Assembly (NCBI GenBank): GCA_964482535.1
Contig: CAYZXU010000033.1
Location: 1-21,517 of the forward strand
Length of the DNA: 21,517 nucleotides
Origin: CAYZXU01 sp964482535
GTDB lineage: Bacteria; Desulfobacterota; Desulfobacteria; Desulfobacterales; BuS5
Direction: 5' to 3'
Below are positions 15,452 to 21,517 of the stretch, in pieces; positions within the stretch are counted from its first letter, which is position 1, and the number at the start of each line of letters is the position of its first letter. The position numbers and the translations under genes were made by a program. The notes below the pieces were generated by a model. That model did not search any database. It worked only from the letters and a program-made list of their open reading frames with translations, and had not been told where the DNA came from.

Positions 15452-17977
15452 TTAAGGTGAAAAACCTTTTTTTATAATAATTGCGTTGCTTAAATTTTCA
15501 TCGGTAAGATTAAAAATCTTTTTTATAACCTCAAGGGGTCTAAGCTTTCTTTGATTTATGGTCTTGAGTATTATCTCTAATCTATATTGATCCGGTATAT
15601 TTATTTTAACGACAAAACTTTTTAGATTAACATCAATTTTTTTACCTTTTTTGCTGGTTAGCGACAGAGTTGCTTGAGAAGAACTGTTAAAATCTATTAA
15701 ATCCTTTTCATTAAAACCTGCTTCCTTCAGGGTTACACTATATTTGATATTTTTATCCAAATTGGCTGCCGATTTCCCTGGGGCAAGTCTGCATTTCAGT
15801 ATATCAAGCCCTTCGGGCAAACTTTTATTCATGCCGGTAACAATTTCTTCAGGGTTGATGCTCTCAGGCACAGTAATATATAAAAGCTCTTCATGGCTCT
15901 CCATGCCCACAGGCAGAGGGTCATCAAAAGAAATTTTTGGCTTTGGATGAAAGCCCCTGGAGAATTTGACAGGTATGTCGGCTCTTTTTATTGAGCGGAG
16001 AAAAATATTCATTACTTCAAGATGACCGAAATATTTTGCCTCTCCAAGCTTTGAATATGACACTTCAAATTTTTTGTAATTTGTTTCCTTTAAATTTTCG
16101 GGTTGCAGGTTCTGCTTTGATGAAGTATCTAATATTTTTTCAGGTACTTCACTGATTATCGGTTTAATGTTAACAAAATCACAAACCCCGCAGTTATTAC
16201 AATCACCCGTACGACAGTCATAAGTTGCTTCACATTTTAAGGCTTTCTCCCATTCCTGTTTTAAAAACTTTTTGTCAACATTAATATTAACATGATCCCA
16301 TGGAAGCGGTTCTGAAATATCTCTTTTGCGTGTTGTAAAAAAATCAATATCAATGCCGTCTTGTGCAATGGCCTCCTTCCATAATCCATAGTTAAACATA
16401 TCACTCCAGCCGTCAAATCTGCATCCTTTTTTATAAGCTGATAAAAGAAGACGCGAGAGTCTCCTGTCTCCTCTTGCCCATAACCCTTCGAGAATGCTTA
16501 CTTCCGGATTTTGCCATTTAAATTGAATCCCCGGTATATTAAGGCTGTTTTTTAACCATTTTATTTTTTCAACTGATTCCTCAAGGCAAATTTGAGAAGC
16601 CCACTGAAAAGGTGTGTGTGGTTTAGGGATAAATGTTGTAACACTCACATTTATTTTTCCCCCATGACAGTTCTTGTTTTTGATTTTATTGACATCTTTT
16701 ACAAGATCGACAATGGAATGCAGATCGTCATCTGTTTCCGTAGGCAGACCTGTCATAAAATAAAGCTTAATTATCCGCCATCCGTTTTTAAAAGCATTTG
16801 CAACCGTATCAATTATTTGCTGCCTGCTTATATTTTTATTTATAACATCCCTTAGCCTCTGGCTTCCGGATTCAACGGCAATTGTAAAGCCTGTCTTCCT
16901 CACCTTTTTTACAAGGTTTATCAAATCAGGTGTAAGGCTGTCTGCCCTGAGAGAAGGCAGGGAAACAGCAATATGTTTATCAGCATACTTTTCCATAAAA
17001 CTTTTCAAAAGTGGCTCAATACATACATAATCACCTGTGCTTAAAGACAATAAAGAGACTTCATCATAGCCCGTGGAAGAAAGGGCCAGATCTGTAAGTT
17101 TAAGGAGTTTGTCAACAGATCTTTCACGCACGGGGCGATAAATCATTCCTGCCTGGCAAAATCTGCAACCCCTCGTGCAACCCCTGGCAATTTCAATGCG
17201 CAGGCGGTCGTGTACAGGTCTGCCAAAAGGAATTACAGGAGATGTCGGGAAATCAGATTTATCAAGATCATCAATAACAGCCCTTGTTACACCTGTATAG
17301 TCAGAACGCTTTGGTTTCAGTATTTGAAACCCTGAAGCATCATACAAAGGGTCAAAAAAAGAAGGAACATAAACACCCTGTATTACCGAAAGCAGTTCTA
17401 AAAGTTTAGCTTTGTCCGGATAAAAGTGTTGCTTCCATTCCATCCACACTTTCGATATTTCCAGAATCGCATCCTCTCCGTCACCAACAACTATTACATC
17501 AAAAAAATCAGCGACAGGTTCAGGGTTGCATGTACATGGACCGCCTCCAATAATTAAAGGCCAGCATTCATCCCTTTCATTTGCCATAAAAGGTATTTTT
17601 GCAAGATCAAGTATTGTCAGAATGTTTGTAAAATTCAGTTCATAAAGAAGACTGAAGCCGATAATATCAAAAGAAGCAAGGGGCTTGCGGGATTCAAGGG
17701 AGGTTAAAGGCGTGTTATCGGCTTTGAGATACTTCTCCATGTCAATCCCTGGAGCGAAAACTCTTTCAGCACATATTTCATCCTGACTGTTAAGGATATT
17801 ATAAAGAATCTGAATTCCAAAATGGGACGTTCCTATTTCGTAAAGATCCGGAAATGCCAGGGCAAATCTTAATTTTGCCAGGTCAAAATTTTTTTTTATA
17901 CTGTTGATTTCCGTGCCTAAATACCGGCTCGGTTTTTCAACTAACGGCAAGAAAGTTTTTTGGTTTTTAATTGTCAT
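15452..17977 (-). CDS. B12-binding-like radical SAM protein fused to a DUF2344 domain (TIGR03960/TIGR03936 type)
   Basis: An 841-residue protein. The N-terminal part (about 1-190) resembles the B12-binding-like domain of TIGR03960 proteins. The radical SAM core has CTRGCRFC (about 268-276) for the SAM-bound [4Fe-4S] cluster. A second cysteine-rich stretch (CRTGDCNNCGVC, about 580-600) may hold another metal site. The C-terminal 200 residues match the TIGR03936/DUF2344 domain (EAKYFGHLEVMN, SRGFHPKPKISF). In many bacteria the two parts are separate neighbouring genes beside rne/rng; here they are one chain and no RNase gene is adjacent. The reaction is unknown. ATG 17977 has no clear ribosome site, but the N-terminus (LVEKPSRYLGTE) fits the family. 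Confidence 0.88.
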   Translation of the reverse strand: MTIKNQKTFLPLVEKPSRYLGTEINSIKKNFDLAKLRFALAFPDLYEIGTSHFGIQILYNILNSQDEICAERVFAPGIDMEKYLKADNTPLTSLESRKPLASFDIIGFSLLYELNFTNILTILDLAKIPFMANERDECWPLIIGGGPCTCNPEPVADFFDVIVVGDGEDAILEISKVWMEWKQHFYPDKAKLLELLSVIQGVYVPSFFDPLYDASGFQILKPKRSDYTGVTRAVIDDLDKSDFPTSPVIPFGRPVHDRLRIEIARGCTRGCRFCQAGMIYRPVRERSVDKLLKLTDLALSSTGYDEVSLLSLSTGDYVCIEPLLKSFMEKYADKHIAVSLPSLRADSLTPDLINLVKKVRKTGFTIAVESGSQRLRDVINKNISRQQIIDTVANAFKNGWRIIKLYFMTGLPTETDDDLHSIVDLVKDVNKIKNKNCHGGKINVSVTTFIPKPHTPFQWASQICLEESVEKIKWLKNSLNIPGIQFKWQNPEVSILEGLWARGDRRLSRLLLSAYKKGCRFDGWSDMFNYGLWKEAIAQDGIDIDFFTTRKRDISEPLPWDHVNINVDKKFLKQEWEKALKCEATYDCRTGDCNNCGVCDFVNIKPIISEVPEKILDTSSKQNLQPENLKETNYKKFEVSYSKLGEAKYFGHLEVMNIFLRSIKRADIPVKFSRGFHPKPKISFDDPLPVGMESHEELLYITVPESINPEEIVTGMNKSLPEGLDILKCRLAPGKSAANLDKNIKYSVTLKEAGFNEKDLIDFNSSSQATLSLTSKKGKKIDVNLKSFVVKINIPDQYRLEIILKTINQRKLRPLEVIKKIFNLTDENLSNAIIIKKGFSP

Positions 17978-18323
17978 GATTTATAAAAATAATTATTTTC
18001 GAATGAGTAATTATATTGAAAAATAGGATTTATTGTCAAATTTTGTGTATAAATTTTTTTTTAACCTGAAACAATAACAGGTTTTGAGATGCTTTCAACG
18101 TAAAACTTGCAAATTTAATAATAATTTTTATAATAGAAGTTGTTATTCGCTGTCTGAAACAATTATCAACCGATGTTATTTCAGATGGCGTTCAGGGTTT
18201 CTGCCTGATGAAAGTAACGTATTGAAACCTGTGGCTATATGCATTTAAAAATTTGGCATTGTTGAATAAGAATAGGCTTTCATGGGTTTTATTGTATTAT
18301 TTTAAGATGTTAACAAATTGTGG
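17978..18323. other. AT-rich intergenic region between divergent genes
   Basis: No gene is seen. It holds the promoter of the radical SAM gene, a lone DnaA-box-like TTATACACA (minus strand, 18044-18052), a 6-bp inverted repeat AACCTG/CAGGTT near 18063-18083, and an 8-bp imperfect inverted repeat (18193-18201 with 18234-18241). I saw no Fur-, DtxR- or cobalamin-riboswitch-like sequence. Confidence 0.5.
18010..18039 (-). promoter_or_regulatory. Consensus sigma70 promoter of the radical SAM gene
   Basis: Minus-strand TTGACA (18034-18039) and TATAAT (18010-18015), both perfect, are 18 nt apart, about 33 nt before the ATG. The predicted 5' UTR is only about 25 nt and has no ribosome site. Confidence 0.75.
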
Positions 18324-18352
18324 TTGACACGCTCCTGCTGACAGGCTATAAA
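18324..18352 (+). promoter_or_regulatory. Strong sigma70 promoter before the TonB receptor leader
   Basis: TTGACA (18324-18329) and TATAAA (18347-18352) are 17 nt apart. The spacer contains a small dyad, CCTG-N4-CAGG (18334-18345), that could be an operator. The predicted start near 18359 is about 155 nt upstream of the receptor ATG, leaving a long leader. Confidence 0.75.
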
Positions 18353-18358
18353 TGCATA

Positions 18359-18475
18359 AATACAGCAAGAAGCTGTGAGTACAATAAGTAAAAAATAATA
18401 AAATTATAAATTAATAAAGCCAGGAAGGTTTTAAACAGGTCGAAAAGGCCTGCTAATCTTCCTGGCTTTTTTTGT
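18359..18475 (+). ncRNA. Putative structured leader or small RNA ending in an intrinsic terminator
   Basis: Between the promoter and the receptor gene lies a segment of about 115 nt with a first hairpin (ACAGC 18362-18366 / GCTGT 18372-18376), an A/T-rich linker of about 40 nt, and a two-tier hairpin ending in a T run. It may be an attenuator controlling the receptor or a free small RNA. I recognise no known riboswitch class in it and see no clear antiterminator pairing. Ends are predicted, not mapped. Confidence 0.45.
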
Positions 18476-18478
18476 TTT
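18416..18478 (+). terminator. Intrinsic terminator upstream of the TonB receptor CDS
   Basis: AAAGCCAGGAAG (18416-18427) pairs perfectly with CTTCCTGGCTTT (18458-18469). Nested inside is a second stem, CAGGTC (18436-18441) with GGCCTG (18447-18452), closed by a GAAAA loop. Seven T residues at 18467-18473, then TTTT, follow the outer stem. The structure lies 36 nt before the receptor ATG, so transcription from the promoter must read through it to reach the receptor. Confidence 0.8.
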
Positions 18479-18513
18479 GTGGCGTTTTAAATATTTTTTT
18501 AGGGGTTAACCAT

Positions 18514-20661
18514 ATGAATTTTAAAAGAATAATCGGCAAATTATCAGCTTTGACAATCGGTGCAATCTTTTTATTAACAACATATTCATTTGCTGCTGAT
18601 AAGGATTCAGATAACAATTCTTTGCCCGAACCTGCAACTGTAAATGCAGCATTAACAGCTCAGAATGTTTTTGCTCAAGCACCTGCTTCCGGGATGGAAA
18701 CAGAGGTCGAACAAAGTAAAGTGTATATGAAAATCGGTACAATTACTGTAACTGAGAAGACTGGTTATTTGGCTACTGCTGATATCCCCACATCTGTGGA
18801 TATTATGGGGACCGATCAAATTGAAAATGAAAACGTAGACTTCAGCATGGAGCTGTTTAAAAAGATGCCAGGGACCTATTACGGTGACTGGAACCAGGGA
18901 ATTGTTTCAGGCACATTTTCAATCAGAGGATTTGATGCCAACCATGACGTACCTGCGGCTTTGATTGTTGATGGAATACCACACAACTGGGCCAGAGGCT
19001 CTATGGATATACAACCTTTTTTTCCAATGGAAATTGAGCGTATAGAACTCGTGAAAGGAACCAATGATCCAAGGTACGGTTTAAATAATATTGCAGGGAA
19101 TGCAAATATTTTTACAAAACACGGAGGTAACTATTCACAGGTCAAGTTATTATACGGGAGTTATCAAACAAAAGAAGGAAATATAATAGTAGCAAATGAA
19201 AAAAACGGTTTTTCTCAGACATATTTTGCAGGGTGCAGGCGCACCGACGGATACAGAGACCACTCCGATATGGATAAAGAAGCTGTATCAGGCAAGTGGT
19301 TTTATACAACGAGTGACCAGAAACTCACCATAGGAGCAATTGCCCGTTTTTTTGACATGGATGCCAACGCTCCTGGATACCTGACAAAAATGCAGTATAA
19401 GGACGATCCTGAGCAGGCTGCATCCTTTGCAAAGACAGATGGCGGTAAACAGGAAAACAGACACATAAGTCTGCATCTTGATTATGATTTTGCTTATAAC
19501 ATAGCCTGGTCTTTTAAAACTTACGCGCAACATCTCGAAAGAAACAGATGGTGCAGGTGGAGTGAGACGGGTTCTCAGCAGGAAAGAGTCAGAGATGAAG
19601 ATCAGTACGGAGCAATATACACAATAACTTATGAAACTGGAGAGTTGGGAATAAATAATTTAAAACTCACATGGGGTATTGATTATCAGTATCAGGATAA
19701 CATAGCTAAAAGGTACACAACCGTAGATCGTGTAAGACAGGGGGACGCTTTTCGCGACTGGGATTATACAACATGGTACTGTGGGACATATATACAGACA
19801 GATGCTTTAATGACAGACTGGCTCAGACTTACCGGAGCATTGCGTCTTGATCGTCTTGACGGTCATTTTGAGGACAAAGTAGCAGGAAATAGATCAGACA
19901 TGCTGAGTTACGGTAATATATGGCAGCCTAAAGTCGGAGCGGTAATCACGCCTTACGCAGGGTATAATATTTATGCCAACTGGGGCAGAAGCTTTCAGAT
20001 TGGAGCCGAATCCATGCGTTTCGGTCAAAAATCCAATGGCTCTTTTTTCGACAGGAGCCTGGATTATTCAGAAAATGATGGATGGGAAGCAGGTGTTAAA
20101 ATTTCGCCTGTCAGATGGTTTTCCACTCGCCTGTCATACTGGGAACAAAAAGCAACCGATGAAGTAAAATTATTAACGGACGGTTCAGGTAATTACGATA
20201 ATGTTGGAGAAACTGAAAGAGACGGGTGGGATTTTGCCATAAGTCTCAGACCCCATGATTTAGTTTCCCTCTGGGGTTCCTATACAATGCAAAACGCTGA
20301 ATATACAAAACCAGGTCCTGGTAATGATGATATAAAAGGAAAAGATCTTCAGAATATACCGGAATATACTGCAAAGGCCGGAATTGACGTTGAGCATCCT
20401 TCCGGACTTTCTTGTTCATTATGGTGGGAATCTCAGGATGATTATTATGTAGAGGCAACTAACACAGCATCTAAGGTTGGAGAGTACGATCTTGTAAACA
20501 TGAATATCCAATACTGTTTTGAGACAATAACACTTGCCCTTAATGTACGAAATCTCCTGGATGAAGAATACAGCACCTTCAACTATTACTCAGGCGGATG
20601 GACAAAATATTCTCCTGGTGATGAGAGAAGCTACTATGCTTCAATTATGTTTAAATTTTAA
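18514..20661 (+). CDS. TonB-dependent outer-membrane receptor
   Basis: A 715-residue receptor that imports a scarce ligand across the outer membrane using TonB energy. It has a signal peptide (1 to about 27, cleavage near SFA-A), an unusual loose segment of about 45 residues rich in N, A and Q, a TonB box-like TITVT (76-80), a plug domain (about 85-205, with FSIRGFDANHDVPAALIVDG and ERIELVKGTNDPRYG), and a 22-strand-type barrel ending in aromatic FKF. The frame is open upstream to 18472, but ATG 18514 follows AGGGG by 8 nt and starts the signal peptide. The substrate cannot be told; an iron chelate or other metal complex is likely. A terminated leader precedes it, and a signal-peptide ORF and a methyltransferase follow. 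Confidence 0.92.
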   Translation: MNFKRIIGKLSALTIGAIFLLTTYSFAADKDSDNNSLPEPATVNAALTAQNVFAQAPASGMETEVEQSKVYMKIGTITVTEKTGYLATADIPTSVDIMGTDQIENENVDFSMELFKKMPGTYYGDWNQGIVSGTFSIRGFDANHDVPAALIVDGIPHNWARGSMDIQPFFPMEIERIELVKGTNDPRYGLNNIAGNANIFTKHGGNYSQVKLLYGSYQTKEGNIIVANEKNGFSQTYFAGCRRTDGYRDHSDMDKEAVSGKWFYTTSDQKLTIGAIARFFDMDANAPGYLTKMQYKDDPEQAASFAKTDGGKQENRHISLHLDYDFAYNIAWSFKTYAQHLERNRWCRWSETGSQQERVRDEDQYGAIYTITYETGELGINNLKLTWGIDYQYQDNIAKRYTTVDRVRQGDAFRDWDYTTWYCGTYIQTDALMTDWLRLTGALRLDRLDGHFEDKVAGNRSDMLSYGNIWQPKVGAVITPYAGYNIYANWGRSFQIGAESMRFGQKSNGSFFDRSLDYSENDGWEAGVKISPVRWFSTRLSYWEQKATDEVKLLTDGSGNYDNVGETERDGWDFAISLRPHDLVSLWGSYTMQNAEYTKPGPGNDDIKGKDLQNIPEYTAKAGIDVEHPSGLSCSLWWESQDDYYVEATNTASKVGEYDLVNMNIQYCFETITLALNVRNLLDEEYSTFNYYSGGWTKYSPGDERSYYASIMFKF

Positions 20662-20678
20662 CTATTGGAGAAAGATAT

Positions 20679-20765
20679 ATGACAAAGAATATTCTGTTTT
20701 GCAGTTTGATCTTTTTAGGAATTTTCATCTCAAACAGTATTTGGCCACAATCTCTGGCTTCATAA
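20679..20765 (+). CDS. 28-residue signal-peptide-only ORF
   Basis: A small ORF too short for standard ORF listing. It has a very good ribosome site (TTGGAG, 8 nt before ATG 20679) and encodes a positively charged start (MTKN), a hydrophobic core (ILFCSLIFLGIFISNSIW) and a PQSLAS tail, then TAA. This is a textbook Sec signal peptide with no mature protein after it. It lies 17 bp after the receptor stop and 6 bp before the methyltransferase start. Either it is a real membrane micropeptide or coupling ORF, or the remains of a periplasmic binding protein whose body was deleted. Confidence 0.5.
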   Translation: MTKNILFCSLIFLGIFISNSIWPQSLAS

Positions 20766-20771
20766 GGCATT

Positions 20772-21515
20772 ATGAAAAAAATAAAAACGTCAATTCAAAA
20801 GTACTGGAACTGGAGAAGCAGGAGTTACGGCTTTGATAAAGACAAATCGATTAAAACAGCAGAAAGATGGGAATCGGTATTAAGGGAACTGATTCCTGGG
20901 GATCCTGGAAAGAATGCTATTGACATAGGTACCGGACGGGGACAGTTTGCGGTATATCTTGCGCGGCTTGGTTTTTGTGTCACAGGAATTGATCTTTCCG
21001 AAAATATGATATCCCAGGCAAGAGAACATGCAAAAAAGAATGCTCTTGCTATAAATTTTAAAATCCAGGATGCGGAAAATCTGCAATTTAATGACAACAC
21101 TTTTGATGTTGTAGTATCAAGAAATCTTTTGTGGACACTCCCTGATCCGCATAAGGCTGTCAAAGAATGGCGCAGAATTTTGAAACCAGGAGGCACCCTT
21201 GTAATATCAGACGGCTTCTGGATGAACTATACATGGAAACGGCTCCACTATTTTGTTTTTAATCTGGCAAAAAATATATTTAGAAACGACAGTATGATTT
21301 CTGCACGCTTTTTCTTAAGTTATGCGGCTTTTCAAAAACACCTTCCTTTTTACGAGGGAATATGTTTTGAAGATGCCAACGCACTTTTGCAGACTGCTCG
21401 GTTTAAAGAAATTAAATCGCATGATACATCCTGTTTTGCCACAAATCCTTATTTAAAAAAGAAACGGATGAATAATATTGAGCCGTTATTTTTCATTGCA
21501 TCTGCAAAAGCATAA
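20772..21515 (+). CDS. Class I SAM-dependent methyltransferase
   Basis: A 247-residue cytoplasmic methyltransferase. Motif I is DIGTGRGQ (51-58), the acidic residue after strand 2 is D74 in GIDLSENM, and later motifs are IQDAENLQF and LKPGGTLVISDG. The N-terminal YWNWRSRSYG resembles the YWNxRSxxYD opening of Methyltransf_11-type enzymes. The substrate is unknown. Its place behind a TonB receptor suggests a link to the imported compound or to a chelator, but that is inference; similar enzymes are often seen beside metal-chelate uptake genes. The start at ATG 20772 has an AAGG 4 nt before it, inside the end of the small upstream ORF, so translation may be coupled. The gene is complete, ending 2 bp before the window end. 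Confidence 0.85.
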   Translation: MKKIKTSIQKYWNWRSRSYGFDKDKSIKTAERWESVLRELIPGDPGKNAIDIGTGRGQFAVYLARLGFCVTGIDLSENMISQAREHAKKNALAINFKIQDAENLQFNDNTFDVVVSRNLLWTLPDPHKAVKEWRRILKPGGTLVISDGFWMNYTWKRLHYFVFNLAKNIFRNDSMISARFFLSYAAFQKHLPFYEGICFEDANALLQTARFKEIKSHDTSCFATNPYLKKKRMNNIEPLFFIASAKA

Positions 21516-21517
21516 AA

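Noticed and set aside
18044..18052. DnaA-box-like TTATACACA on the minus strand in the 500-bp AT-rich spacer, suggesting oriC
   Set aside because: Only one strict match was found. An origin needs a cluster of boxes and usually a nearby dnaA or unwinding element, none of which is clear.
18063..18083. AACCTG/CAGGTT hairpin as a terminator or operator
   Set aside because: Only a 6-bp stem with four T residues after it; no upstream gene in the plus direction would need it, and the minus strand lacks a U tract.
18255..18270. GGCATTGTTGAATAAG, similar to the end of IS903-group elements
   Set aside because: There is no partner inverted repeat and no transposase, and several mismatches to the end I remember; a chance match is likely. 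A 10-bp part (GTTGAATAAG) also occurs at 14101.
20534..20836. 100-codon frame across the receptor end and the methyltransferase start
   Set aside because: It is out of frame with two supported genes and has no ribosome site or recognisable domain.
1..21517. CRISPR arrays, intact insertion sequences, integrases, toxin-antitoxin or phage-defence genes
   Set aside because: None seen on either strand; apart from the items listed the window is housekeeping genes plus one uptake operon.

Overview
The window reads as a low-GC chromosomal segment from a deltaproteobacterium, most likely a Desulfobacterales-like member of Desulfobacterota. The basis is a combination of genes rather than any marker search: an archaeal/eukaryotic-type prolyl-tRNA synthetase, a bifunctional RelA/SpoT, GlnE, and a single-chain radical SAM protein of the TIGR03960/TIGR03936 type. 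The 100-N run at 11493-11592 shows that this is a draft or binned assembly.

Left part, + strand (1-5015): the last codons of hemB, then ispG (isoprenoid MEP pathway), proS and relA/spoT. The relA stop overlaps the stop of convergent rpmB (zinc-type L28). Next comes a gene-poor stretch (5204-5703) holding a 39-codon crotonase-family stub and a stop-ridden frame, then tRNA-Leu(CAA) with a good sigma70-type promoter. Divergent from the tRNA is glnE (5875-8766), the adenylyltransferase that controls glutamine synthetase.

Middle part, - strand (8810-17977): transcribed from right to left, this is the classic origin-proximal block rpmH-rnpA-yidD-yidC-jag-mnmE, followed by a YkgJ-type cysteine-cluster gene and an overlapping small conserved-looking gene. 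A perfect 16-bp parS palindrome lies directly against the mnmE stop. dnaA is not upstream of rpmH; a large radical SAM gene with its own promoter lies there. The genes of the block work together on ribosome and tRNA maturation (L34, RNase P protein, MnmE) and membrane protein insertion (YidD, YidC, Jag/KhpB). The N gap between jag and mnmE looks false, because both contig ends carry the same 55 bp.

Right part, + strand (18324-21515): a consensus promoter, a structured leader ending in an intrinsic terminator, a TonB-dependent outer-membrane receptor, a 28-residue signal-peptide-only ORF and a SAM-dependent methyltransferase. This looks like the start of an uptake operon of unknown cargo that continues past the window. 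The terminated leader and the signal-peptide-only ORF are the least explained parts of the window; most of the rest is housekeeping.
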